Shown: positions 43,954 to 56,100 of the stretch, in pieces
Numbering within the stretch: the stretch's first letter is position 1
How the letters are laid out: each line of letters opens with the position of its first letter
Assembly (NCBI GenBank): GCA_033439265.1
Contig: JAVTVX010000020.1
Span: 20,850,001 to 20,914,000, forward strand
Length of the DNA: 64,000 nucleotides
Direction of reading: 5' to 3'
From: Dillenia suffruticosa
Taxonomy: Eukaryota > Streptophyta > Magnoliopsida > Dilleniales > Dilleniaceae
Program-made: the position numbers and the translations under genes
The notes under the pieces: model-generated
What the model saw: the letters and a program-made list of their open reading frames with translations, nothing else
Databases searched by the model: none
Told to the model about the DNA's origin: nothing

Positions 43954-45540
43954 CTCAACAAGAACAAATCATTCCCTCAAATCTTCTCAACAACGAATCA
44001 CAAAACTCCACACCAACAATGACCATCAACTTGCGCAAAATTTATTGACTTCTTTTTGCTCTCTGCGTTGACAAAAAAACAATTCAAACACGTTATTGAC
44101 AAATAATTTGACTCAAACAAATCATTATTTCAATGATTAAACAAACACACAAATTCAACTAGAAAGAACCCACTTCTACATTGATTGAAAATGCCTTATT
44201 GCTTACCAAGGCAAACCCAAATCCGATAATTTCACCTTCGTATCTTTGACCCACCACACACACATTGAAAAAATATCAAATAAACGTAAACACACTTCAT
44301 AGATCGACAAATAGCAATACCCAGATGGAAAATTCTATCAAAACCTTTATAAAAAAAAAGTTTACAGATTATATTTGAAAATCCAGAAGGAAAAACGGAA
44401 TTAGGCGAGTGGGAGTCGGTGTAGAAGAATTACAATGAGAGAGAAAGAAAAGATATGCAGAGAAATCGGAATACCGTGAAAATTGGGTGAAATGAATTGA
44501 GTGGAATGATTGATCCAATAAATAAACGCCCTAAAATAATGGTCCGCTGTTAGAGAGAGAGAGACTTACAATAACGTCGACAACCACGAGGAAGAAACGA
44601 CCCCTGTCGTTGTTGTTTCCATGACTCCTCTCTTTTCTGTTTTCTTGTCGAGTTTTGTTCCGAACCGACATAAAAATAAAATAAAATTTTTAAAACAACA
44701 CCCGTAAAAATAATTTTAAATCTAATACTCATATATCATATCTTAATACTATTTATTAAATAATGAAACTATTCATTGAATATTTATTAAATAATGAAAC
44801 TATTCATTGAATAGAAGTATTCAGACTCAACATATATAGTGAACTGTTTATTAAATAATACCATATCAAATTTTCAAAACTCAATATGTACAGTGCATGT
44901 CGAATTTTCAATACTCGATATGAGACCGGTGTGAACATTGAAGACTCGACATATGGATATTAGATTTAAAAATATTTTTTCAACAGTATTTTTTAAAGTT
45001 AAAAAATATATATATATTTCCGTACAAAGCTCTTTTCTTGTCTCTCACCCATTCGATTTCTCACGTTCTTAACTAATTTTAGACATTTCTACATAATTTA
45101 TTAATCCATTGATTTATATAATATATATATATATATATATATATCAAATGCTGAGTGGTATTATTTGGAGAAAAAAAATCATAGTTTTGCAGATCAAACG
45201 AAATACTGCTGATCTTCAATTTCATTATTTTAGTCATAAACATCATTAACAACGTGATTACTTTTATTTTTATATTTAATTTTAATTTTGAGAAGAAGAT
45301 ATTAGGAGATTCCCATATTTGAATGCGAAAACAACTTTATTCATCGCTGAATTCCTAAAAAAAAAAAGAAAAGAAATTACTTCTTTTGTATATAAAAGAA
45401 AATTATCTGTTTCAAACAGGATCTTATATTTTAATTATATATCATTTTAACTATTGTGTTTAATTTCTTTAGTTGGAATTAAAAAAAAAATTACTTATAA
45501 AACTATATTTTGACAACCTTATAATAATAATAATAATAAA
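43921..45540. promoter_or_regulatory. NDR kinase leader and upstream region
   Basis: The sense (minus) strand has a GA tract (43922-43951) ending three bases before the ATG, so it is transcribed 5' UTR. Farther out are AT-rich sequence, a short duplicated TATTTATTAAATAATGAAAC segment (about 44748 and 44783), and a TA tract at 45121-45144. I cannot point to a single TATA box with confidence. Confidence 0.45.
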
Positions 45541-45544
45541 AGTT

Positions 45545-45668
45545 CATCTGGTATACAAAGTATTCGTTGTTTTAATACAGAGGAGGAGGAAGGTGGACGT
45601 ATTGTACGTATTTTTCCTATTATATTTTTATAAAGAGACTATCTCCATGTCTTAAACCTATAATCTAC
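45545..45668 (-). mobile_element. Diverged Au SINE fragment
   Basis: In minus orientation the segment follows the Au SINE body: GGTATACAAAGTATTCG (Au: GTGCACAAAGCTCCCG), GTATTGTACGTA (TATTGTACGCA), and AAAGAGACTATCTCCATGTC (CAAGAGGCTGTTTCCACG). Heavily mutated. It abuts a SINE-like copy of a second family at 45670-45880. Confidence 0.5.
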
Positions 45669-45669
45669 C

Positions 45670-45885
45670 GATATGGATTGGTTCAAATGGATGTGGAGTT
45701 AAGTACCCTTAAACATGACCGAGATTCGACTCCCACTGAGAGTATCAGACTCTCATATGTATAGAGCGTTTCCCGTTAAGAGATCCGCCCTCCGAAATGA
45801 GTCACTACAGTGATCAGTTCGAATTAGTCGAACTGAAACCCCAGATATCGAGCGATATTCATGAACCTGTAACCTTAAACTCACT
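45670..45885 (+). mobile_element. SINE-like repeat, copy 2 of 3
   Basis: Contains GAGATTCGACTCCCACTGAG (B-box-like), CCCGTTAAGAGATCCGCCCT, and GAATTAGTCGAACTGAAACC. This is the same order of blocks as the copies at 17104-17332 and about 52550-52735. No poly(A) tail is visible. Confidence 0.5.
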
Positions 45886-48030
45886 AAATGAACAATTCTA
45901 CCGTTTTGTTATTTTCCTATCACTATTTTATCGGTCATGATGGATATCTTTGAATGAAGAACTAAAGAGGTTCCATTTGGTTTACAAAGTCCAAATTAAA
46001 ATACAAGATACATAATATATAAATATATAAATATATATGTCATAGCAATTTTGTTTTATTCTTTTAGACAATAGAGTGATCATTGTGACTTGAACTTTAG
46101 TGAAAAGTATCGTGCATTTGCAACGTAAAAATTTTGAATTTTAATTATACATCTCCATATTTTCTCTAAATAATTTTATTTTAATTAAAAAATAATACAA
46201 ATAAAATAAATATAAATATAAATTAATATATTTAGATCGAGACAAGTCGAGATTTTTTAAACTTGCCCTTGACTTTTTAATTTTGGGAGTGCTTTTGGTT
46301 TGTATCTTTTGTAGGGTAATTCAATTTAAGTGATAATTAATATTACATAATAAATGGTATAAAAAAAAGAAAAAAGATAGGGACAGACAAATAAAGAAAG
46401 GCTTTTAGATATCTGACTTAATAAATCCAGACACATGAGAGTCATAATAAAGAACAGACCCCACAAAACGTTAAAATTAAATAAAATAAGTATTTTTTTT
46501 TGTTGAAATATAAAATAAGTAAAATTTAGAAGAAAGTGTTCCCACAATTTGAAGGCCCATCCTCTGATCTAACCCTATTGATTTTGAATTTAGTTACATT
46601 TATTTCTTATCTGTTCACTCTTTTTTTTTTTTAAAAAAAATATAATTAAACAGAATTAAATTAAAAAATAGAGAATGAAAATGAAGAGACTCTATCATTT
46701 AAACTATCTCGAGGGACTTTTTCATCTACCTACCATCTATCCATTAACCTAACATCAAGTTTTTTTTCTTTTGGTTAGACAGAGATAACTCAATGCAAGA
46801 TTGATGGCAGCACATGTTTGCATGGCGCATTTCTTTACAAGTATTACGTAATTTATGCATATTTTTTTAAGTAAATGTATATACATGTATTTTTTTTCAC
46901 CGATATTTAGTTTTATGTTTTGAAGAATTCATCTTGAATGTCTACAAAATCTTATTTAGACACTTAATCGATAGCAAATAAATTTTATTCCAACTACGTT
47001 TTTGAGTTCAGCCACACCCACAACGAGACCACTCTTTCGCTGGTTCAAACTAAATCTATTTTGCATTTTACAACTAAAGACGCGTGGCATGAAAAAAAAA
47101 AAAAAGAAAGAAAAAGAAATACCAAAAGCTGGGGGCCTGAATTGGCTGCTTTCACTTTAATTGGCTTTCTCTTTCTTTCTTTCTTTTGTCTTGCAAACGG
47201 TGGTTTAAGGGTAGCTACCAATACGGGGTCCCCCGAAAGGGAGGAATTGTATGAACTGGACATTTTATCGGCAGATTGTTTGTTGAAATGGGTTTGGTTG
47301 TGTGAATGGAAGTTGGAGACCATAACCATCAGAGTCATCATTGCAACAATAAAATTGCCAAATGAACAAAGCCCTAGCTCTGTATATTATAGCCCAAAAA
47401 TTCTTCCTCTCTCTCTCTCTCTTTCCCTCCCTCCCTGGACTTGTACACCTCTTAAAAACCAGACCTCATATCGCTTGTCCTTTAGGCAAAAGCGAATACA
47501 ATTGCAATCCTTTTCATTTATAAGGAGGGTACTATAACTAATCAACAGTAAGGAATAAAAAGTCCTAATTTTAGTCAAGAAATTGGAAACAGGTCAAAAT
47601 AGTTGAATTTTCCATTATAAAATATGTGGCTAACTTATTTCCTATCTTTATGATTCTGGATTACAAGCTATGCTTTGAAAGGCCATGTTGCAGGATAGAG
47701 AGGCAAAATATCTTAATAAAATTTTCATGAACTCAAATACATGGCTGGCAATATATGCTGTTCTTCCATAATATTACTTGTCTATTAAAGAATCGAATGC
47801 AAGTTACATCCTGAGACCATCACCTGCAAATCTAATAAAAAGAATGGAAAAGGTGTTTGTTTGCCTTTAGGAGAGAGACAAACAATTACTCAAGAAACAT
47901 AATCGCCGAACCTTGAAAATGCTATACAAGGAAGCTTGGATGGATTGCTCAGCTCAACCAATTTATCTATTGCAAACCCGACTTCTCATCAAGAAATCAG
48001 CTACTGCTGTCTGGGACTTGAGTAAAATAG
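45886..48030. other. Spacer between NDR kinase and ABC ATPase genes
   Basis: AT-rich intergenic DNA; the last part near 48030 should include the 3' UTR of the ABC gene. A 158-codon plus-strand frame at 47061-47537 contains a lysine-rich start, a hydrophobic stretch and a CT-microsatellite-encoded segment. It has no recognisable domain and I do not call it. A CT tract lies at 47407-47424. Confidence 0.6.
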
Positions 48031-51000
48031 TCAACGGTAGTAAGCCATATGTCTTGATGACATGAAAGGAGATGCCTTCTGTGTTTGTGCATGTGGGTTC
48101 ACAATTTTTTTCTTCTCAAGTTTGGTCTCAGATCGTAGCCATGACTCTACCACTGAAAGAAAGTTGACTGCATTCTTCAACTCATCAAGCTCGGCTAACT
48201 TTGTGCTTCTCCTTAACTCACCATCTTGAATGTATGCTAGATCAGTTGCCCATGTCTCCAACCCATCAAATATATGAGTTGCATACACTATAGTAGCACC
48301 TCTCTGAAGCAACCCAAGAAAAAGGACCAATCAGTTGATCAAATGTTGTAATTGTCAACTAAAAGCAAGGTTCAAACATGGACCAAATGTGGCATATTGC
48401 CCCTGAAATCTGCATCAAACAGTGAGTAGTCTCCACCTTACAAGACATTCATTTTCTTTCAACAAGATATGCAACAATACTTTACCTGTTCACATTCTTC
48501 CTTAAAGAAGTTGAGTAAATCCATCCTGGCAACAACATCAAGGTCCACTGTAACTTCATCAAGCAAAAGAACCTGTAAGGCAACATTTTAGTTTAAAGGG
48601 GATATGATTGATACCAATATATCACACCATTGGATGTAGAACAACAGACATTCAGCTTAAAAAATATGGAGTACCCAGTATATTACCAAGAATTGGTTAT
48701 GCACAACTACTGCATTGCAGAGATAACATACAAAATTTGCCTGACTTAATATGCATATACCCAAAATGGAAATTTGAGGTGTAAATGTGGCAAAGATAAC
48801 TAGTAGGTACCACCTTAGTCAATGAACAAATACCTCACAAAAAGTCACATGCATTTTTCTCATGATTGAATGCACCACCCATATAGCACACGTGTTAATC
48901 ATGCACTGAAATACAAAAACCTTGCTTTGTTTATCTATCCTGAGGTGTTTTGTGCATGTCTTCCCACTACAAAAACCACAAAAATGCTGTTAAAGACACA
49001 GATTAGCATGTAACGACTAGACAGGCAACAAAAAGGAGCCAACAAACACCCTTAATTCTAAGAAGCTTGTAGAAGGTTACATGCAAAACTTACCCTAAAA
49101 GTTTCAAGGCTTAAGCAAATAAGGATTTCCTCGTTTATGCCGTGTGGTCAATCGTAAAATTTTGTTAATTTGCAAATCGGGTGTTTCTCATTTCATGAGT
49201 CTTTAATCAATTTTTAACTTCAGTCAAATTCTTATTTTTCTCCCAATAAAAGAACGAAATTATAAACAAGAAAACTAGAGATGTGATAACTTCTCTGTGC
49301 TAAAAAAGCTAACATTATCTTAATTTAAATAAAACAATATTTTTAAACTTAAGCAACCCAATCATACACTGCAACTCCTAGAATACCTAAATTAAAGACA
49401 AGTAGTGTGACTTTATAAACTGGATCCCACCGTGGAAGAGGAAAACCTGAAATGGGTGAAGTAGACCCATGCATATTTGGACCCTGCGGCGCTGTCCATC
49501 TGATACCTTATGCATTCGCCACTGCAGGTCAATATCAAGCAACTCAATCAGCTTCTCTCGCCTTACAGGATCAATCCCTTCAACTAAAAAGAATGTGCAA
49601 ATGATAATCAAGAAGTATTACAATCAATAAAACACTATTAGAGTCGCAGAAGTTGCCCAAAATTTTTTTTGAAAAAAAAGACATACATATATCATCTTTA
49701 TAGAAATCATGCATTACTAACCTCCAAAGATCATATGTTCAGCAGAGAAATCTCCTTGGAGCGGAATCTCACCCTGAATGAAAAAGACAAACAAATCAAT
49801 AATAGGATCTGACAAGGTTGAGTTCAAATGCCCCCGGAGCATGTACGACGCTTGGGTTGAGGAGAGGTGCTAAAAAAAGATAACTACTCCATTATAAGTA
49901 AAACTAAAATGCTCAGAGGTACACACCACAAACTCAGAACTAATGTGGATGATGCCAAGAAACGTTTACAATCCTATGCAAATAAGCAAGAAGAATTATT
50001 TTCTAAGCAGACTCGAGTGGATAATGGGGTTAAACAAGCCACATTACAAATTTGCACTAGACCCCATCACAAAAGAATAGATCAAAGAAACTATTAAAGA
50101 CAGGGTCCACTGCAAGCAAATTACTGTAGCTAACATCATCTGCACGAGGGTATTTTCTTTGCACATCACTGAATTAAAGCAATAACTACCACAGCAATTT
50201 ATATAAAATTCCTTCAACCAAATTATCATTCTGTATTATATTATACTAAAATCCTGAAAATGGGTATTGCAGGTGCAGGCAGGAACAGCGAAACTGCAGG
50301 ATGAAGTAAACATGGACACACCACATGTGGTTCAAATAAAGGGTGGACCAAATGATCTATTTTTACGCACATTATCAGTAGTCATCAAACAACAAATTCA
50401 ACTTAGTCCTAACAACTAAAAATTTTATAGGAAATCCGACATGGCTACAGGTTTGTATACGCCGACCCTTGTATCCAAAAATAGTTATCCATGGGAAGGA
50501 ACAAGAGGGATAGCAAACGAGCATATCTATGGCTATATTAACAGTTAAGCACATTTTTAACTTACAGATGAACCAACATTTTTACTCCAGGATCCACCCA
50601 AGTAAGCCAAATCACCACTGCAAACAAGTTGTGTATCGTGGAATGCTGAACGATTGAGCACCGTCACCACATTTCTTCCCCCAACCATATGCTTACCCGC
50701 CAAAATTTTTAACAAAGTGGTCTTCCCTGTGCATTAACCATGATTCAAGAAATTTGTAAGAACGTGTGCATACAAAATTTTCCATATTATAATTAATGGA
50801 ATAATGCCATGAACAACAGAAATCTTTGTAATTCTAGGTTTACCCAAAAAAATTTCAAACACCAAAAGATCCAAATTTGTATTGGTCATTGGGGTGCATG
50901 GTACGAAATATGAGAATTTATTTTCCATGTATCTGGAATTTGATCCTTTTCAGTTCCTTATTTGCTTAACTTTTATAAGTGCACAAGGCATAAGCGCAAA

Positions 51001-51441
51001 TGCTACTTGGATTTTTTTTTTTGGGGGAGGGGGTAAGCTAATTTCATTTTAAGCCTTTCTTTCTTAGTTTATTTCAATGTGCATCAAATTTTTAATCCGT
51101 TGAAACCCTAAATTCATTTCTCTTACTCAGGGCAAGTTGTCAGCTCTATATAAATTCGATTATTTTAGGGAAAAAAACACGATTTTCAAAACCCTAATTC
51201 AGAAATAACAGTCAATTACTTACGAAGAATCGAAATCAAGAAAATTGAGGGCAGAAGATCAGAAGGACTAACCAGATCCATTTGCACCGACAAGAAGACA
51301 GCGAGATCCAGGAGAGATGTTGAGATTGAAGTCTACAAAAAGAGGATTTTGAGCTTCATATGCAAATTGCATTCCTTGTACCCTTATAGCGTGATTTCTG
51401 CTTTCATTTTCTTCCCTAATCTCTTCTTCTATTCTTCCCAT
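48031..51441 (-). CDS. Soluble ABC-type ATPase, plant ABCI19/20/21-like (non-intrinsic ABC protein)
   Basis: Six exons on the minus strand: 51273-51441, 50566-50726, 49722-49773, 49447-49583, 48486-48572, 48031-48303. All are GT-AG, phases join, and the product is 292 residues. It is one nucleotide-binding domain with no membrane segment. Walker A GANGSGKT at 52-59 (split by intron 1), signature loop VSDGQRRR at 154-161 in place of the usual LSGGQ, Walker B VLLLDE 174-179 followed by VTVDLD, and switch His in VYATHIFDG at 212. This combination, with the LSGGQ replaced by VSDGQ, matches the plant ABCI19-21 group; these are cytosolic or ER-associated ATPases reported in cytokinin-related seedling growth. 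It is related to eukaryotic CCR4-associated CAF16-type ABC proteins. The start [20 protein letters not shown] is the first in-frame ATG and directly follows a CT/GA tract (51442-51456). No frameshift or missing catalytic residue. Which of the three paralogues it matches best I cannot tell. Confidence 0.95.
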
Positions 51442-52193
51442 CCTCTCTCTCTCTCTCCGTGCAAAGCCAACCAGAGGAAGCAGGAAGAGAACCCACTCTA
51501 TAAATCCTGAAGCCAGCTTGAATGACTAAAAAAACCCCTTTATTTAGAGAAGAGAAGAGCGGGCGTCCAAGTTTTGGTAAGTTTCTTATGCTTTCCAAAT
51601 ATTTACTTCCTAAAATTTCATTTTCTTTAGTCCAGAATAGTAATTTTTGATAATTATTTTTTTATAAAAATTACTTAAAACCTTCCGAATAATGCCCGGC
51701 TATCATTGGACTAGATTGCTCTCAAGTCCTAGTGGGCCCATGCTAAGTGCGTGCACTTGTGTACTAGGATAACCCCGTTCATGCGCCATTAAGGATTCTG
51801 AATCCTCATCTCTGACCCTTTTCAAAATTAGAATTTTTTTTTTCAAATTTCCCTCTATAGAAACTTACTAATTACAAAACTTCTACCGATAACTAAGTCA
51901 CTAAACCCATTAGGAACTTTTCACGCCAGCAGAGTATTCAAATGGGTTACTATAGAACATGTACGAGCCCCTCTAATGAAAAATTAAATTTAATGAGTCT
52001 ATTTTATTATATTTTTTATATTTAAGATCCGACTTATATTATTAATACTAATAAAAATTGAATCTTATGATAAGAAAAAGTTTGACGCAAAGGAAGAATA
52101 TTATTTAATTCATCGATCCTAAAAATAAATAAATAAAAAAAAAAAAGTAAAGTTTCGCCTAAGTGACAAATGAAAAATTCATAAAAAGTTTGT

Positions 52194-52251
52194 CTCTGTA
52201 TAGTCAACCTTTTTTTTTTTTTTTTTGGGTGAAACTCTGTATAGTCAACCT
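52194..52251 (-). mobile_element. Extremely truncated LINE-type insertion with 17-bp target duplication
   Basis: The 17-mer CTCTGTATAGTCAACCT occurs at 52194-52210 and again at 52235-52251. Between them are only 24 bases: 16 T followed by GGGTGAAA. Read on the minus strand this is TTTCACCC followed by poly(A), which is the structure left by target-primed reverse transcription of the last few bases of a polyadenylated RNA. The L1-type remnant at 62076 also ends in ACCC plus poly(A). Confidence 0.65.
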
Positions 52252-52259
52252 GGTTGACT
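52243..52259. promoter_or_regulatory. Inverted W-box pair (possible WRKY site)
   Basis: AGTCAACC T GGTTGACT is a perfect inverted repeat containing two TTGAC cores, the binding core of WRKY factors. It was formed at, or preserved beside, the edge of the small insertion. It lies about 800 bases upstream of the ABC gene start and downstream of the NECAP gene, so any target is uncertain. Confidence 0.35.
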
Positions 52260-52549
52260 CACCTTCCGTTGCTTGGTGCGGTGATGGTCCCTATCGGTGC
52301 TCGAATGCCCCATTTTTCTCACAGCCACACATTGTGGATTCCTTAGATGTACATAGAAATGATTTCTCCTGCATATTTTTGGCTCCTCAAGCTTTTCCTT
52401 TTCTCCACAGAAACATTGTAATGGAGGAAGAGACGCGGAATGTTCATTTTCTGTTTCTTGGGAGCATCTATATTATTTTGACTCGCGAGTTTAAATAACA
52501 AGCCTAGTTTGTTATTAGCAACAATTACATAATCAAAGGTCAATCGACG

Positions 52550-52735
52550 TAATGAAAAAAACTCTACATCTCTTAACTAAATACTCGAGTTCGACCTTCC
52601 TTGGAAACAAAAAAAACACTACTTTGAAAGAGTTTCCTCTCTGTAGAAAACTCGACAGTCAAGCCAATCCGGATTAACCGAAACGAAACTCCAGATGCCA
52701 AGGGATCATGGACCTAAAAAAAAAAGAAACCACAT
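52550..52735 (+). mobile_element. SINE-like repeat, copy 3 of 3
   Basis: Contains ATACTCGAGTTCGACCTTCC, GAGTTTCCTCTCTGTAGAAA and GATTAACCGAAACGAAACTC in the same order as the copies at 17104 and 45670. It ends GGATCATGGACCT followed by ten A, a likely poly(A) tail. It is the most diverged of the three in the middle. Confidence 0.45.
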
Positions 52736-53154
52736 AAACCAACCGGTTTCAAGCCACTTGGTGATTTTCCGATTGATCTTTTCAAGATGCTCCCGGAAAA
52801 ATTTTCAGGTTAAACTTTCTGTACTATTATGCAAAAAGTTCACATTTAAGTCCCATGAATCCAGCTTTGCAAAAATAATCATTACTTACGGGGACCTAAA
52901 ATTAGTTTAAAATTTTCTTCTTTCTACAATCCAAAAGGAAAAAGGCAAAGATATTTTAAGGAATTGACATTATATAAAGATGATGCTTATCAGGTAGTGT
53001 TGAACAAGTATACAAACATATTCCAGCAAACATTATTTTTTTACTAGGGCTTCCTTCTACCTTGCCCCGAACCTTTTTCCTATTCTTTTTTTTTTCCCCT
53101 TTTGATCAATAAATAACACATTGAACAATTTCACTCAAAAAAATGCACACACAA

Positions 53155-56100
53155 TCAAAATGCAGCCCATCCTGATGCAGCGCCCGTGTTTGATCCTGAT
53201 CCAGCCCTAGGGAGGCTTTTCTGCATAACCAATGACAGAATAATGGAAAAATCAGAACTGAAATATCTTGTTCACATGGACGGTTTTGTTAAGTTATTCT
53301 TGTTAAAACTGCTTAAGAATACATAATCAATACAAAGAACTGAACATTGGCATCATATGATCATGGATATGAGTGCTTCTTCAGGAGCGACATAGAAACA
53401 GAGGAACAAACATTTTTAAACCAACAAATAGGAAGGATATGGTAGTAACATACCTCAAGTTGTGAAAGGTCAGAGAAGGGATCCGTAGCCCGCTTTACAT
53501 TGTCCTTAGGCCCCTTGACACCAACAGCAGTAATCCGAGCAGCGGCAGGATCATTGGGTGGAGGCGGAAGAGGAGACCTAATTTTTCCAACACCACTGGG
53601 TGGAGGGGCCAGAGCTTTGGGCTTCCCACCTCCAGAAGCCCCTGCTGACAAACCAGCTGCTGAAAGCATGCCAGTTCCACTAGCTGGTTTGTGTTTCACA
53701 TTTATCCTGATGGTTTCACCTTCCTAATACCCAAAAGATCAAATCAGTGAAGTCAAAGAACCAAAGCAGTTGCTAAAACCAAATAAGGCCACCACCACCA
53801 TTTTTATTTATTTATTTTTATTTCTTCAGTTGCTTTATAACAGCACAATCATTAAAAGGGGATATGTTGGTACTTTATTTGTGGCTCTATCAGGTATCAA
53901 ACCTTGGGATAAGCCCTCATTTCCATAGAGTTTCAATTACTAGACCAAGGGTTTCAAGTCAAAAGTAGATACTGTATGAAATCTCATTGCATGTAAATTC
54001 CCCAAATCAAAAGCGGTAGATCATATGTTCATAATAACAGTAGCAACAAGGACTCAGACATGATGATTAACAGCATCTGTTTCTTGTATTAGAGTAACAG
54101 ATAGTAGACTATTTGCAACACCATCAATTATCAGCCACAAAGAGACAAATGTGTCAAGAGGCATGTTGAATGCTTGAATGTATTTTTTCTTTCATTATAC
54201 ATTGGCCATCCAGGTGGAAATGATAGTATTTTGGAGCCTGACATTGGGCACATGGTAATTAAAAAAAATTAAACATTATTATGACATTCATTACTCAATA
54301 AAAAGGGAAAATTAAACTTCTTTCTTAAGCAATCTATATATTGGGGAAGCACAATTCTCCATTATCAATTCTCCTGAAGCTGAATCCACCAAAATCACAA
54401 AAACTCTTAGTTACAAAGGAATTTGCTAAAAGCATTATGCCATGCTCTAAGGAAAAATAGCTGCCCCATAAAATTTCACAGATTTAGTTTGACACAAATG
54501 AAACTGGTAGGATTAGTTGAACAAACTAGTCAACTTTGGCTGGTGATACGGCCAGGGTTCAAGTCACTACTCCTCCTTCCCCATTAACAACCAAATAAAT
54601 AAAGCAGTCAACTTTTACACAGGCCGGGGGCACCAGGAGAGAATGTTTTATTAGTAATTGCAATAGGAAAGCAACACTCATTCATTGCATGCTTAAGCTG
54701 CAAGTTGGATGGAATAATATTTCAAACTAACCACAAAACATTACAAAATATCAACATTCCTCAGATATTGATAAAGCAGGAAAGTTTAAGGCAATTAGAT
54801 CTTAACAATTAAGGCCAGAATAGAGTTACAGTGTCTTGGGGGGGGGGGGGCTCACCCGGTGCACAAAGTGCTCCCCGGCTTAGTGCGGGGATAGGGGGTG
54901 GGTGTATATGTACGCAACCTTTCCCTTACATTTTTTTTGCAAAGAGGTTGTTTCCATGTCTCAAATCCGTGATCTTGAGCTCACCAAAAGAGCAATCCCA
55001 CCGTTGTACCAATATTCGCCCTCATTTATACTAGTTAAGCATTGAGTGAGAAAATGATACCATCACAAAGTGACTACTATTGTCCTATTTATACTAGTTA
55101 GGACAAACCTTAATTCACCTTAATTCTAGACTAAAAAATATTTAATTACAACAACAAAAAACTGAGCCTTAATTCCAATAATTTGGGGTCGGTCATTTGA
55201 GAGACAAATTTGTAAATGATTAAAAAAATAAAAATAAAAATAAATAAAATAAAATAAAATAAAAAATATATATATCTAAAATGTGTTAGTAAATGATTAA
55301 AAAAATAAAAATAAAAATAAATAAAATAAAATAAAATAAAAAATATATATATCTAAAATGTGTTAGCTTAATTTGTGCGGATTCTTCAACGTCACTCATT
55401 CCTATCCAAGGTCATCTTCTCGTCTAAGCCCTTAACTCTCATATCTTTATAAATAACTTACATCCAAGTTTTCAGCGGTTTACCCCTACATTTTACTAAA
55501 AAATATGTAATTAGTTAAATAAAATAAAAACAAAAAAAAAAAGAAATGTAAAACTAAAAAAAAATGGAAACGTTATTTCTTGGATGCTCCTCCATCAGAA
55601 ATAGTTGCACAAACTTATTTAACATATACTCGTTGAGGGCATACTTTACTTGCAAAGAGTCACATGCACAGTATATTTAGCATGGCTCATCACTCATGTT
55701 ACTAAAATTTTAACATTTTGGGAGGTACTTTCCTACACGCCAAAGCCCCAAAAACAACCAAGGGAACACATCTCACCTTACGAGCCAACAACCATACACT
55801 CAGAATTTTGGAATTTTGGCAGTTGTAGCAAGTAGCAACCAACAAAAGAATATTCCTATAGAGATGAATAATTAATATTAAATAGCTTTCTTTACATCCA
55901 AATGCTGCATGATCAAGACCCAACTTGGCTAGGGCTGCAAATGAACTATTCATATAAAGTTTGTGAATCAACTTGTTTTGGCCCTGGCTTGGCTCATTAA
56001 GTTAATTAACTGAGTCAAGGATGAACATGATATTTAGATTCCTTTAGCAAACGAGTTGAGCTTGAACATTGATTCCAACTAGTTTAAAGGGTTAGACTCA

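Larger units (their letters stand above)
51442..53154. other. Spacer upstream of ABC gene and downstream of NECAP gene
   Basis: Holds the ABC gene promoter (with a CT/GA tract at 51442-51456 next to the ATG), a 24-bp poly(T) insertion with 17-bp duplication at 52194-52251, an inverted W-box pair at 52243-52259, and a SINE-like copy at about 52550-52735. The stretch 52740-53154 leads into the NECAP 3' UTR. An open frame at 52163-52498 is not supported by any domain. Confidence 0.6.

Noticed and set aside
47061-47537. 158-codon plus-strand open frame
   Set aside because: The longest non-genic frame, but it is made of a poly-Lys start, a hydrophobic stretch and a CT microsatellite; no domain or codon bias supports it.
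52163-52498. 111-codon plus-strand frame
   Set aside because: It starts in the poly(T) micro-insertion and has no domain.
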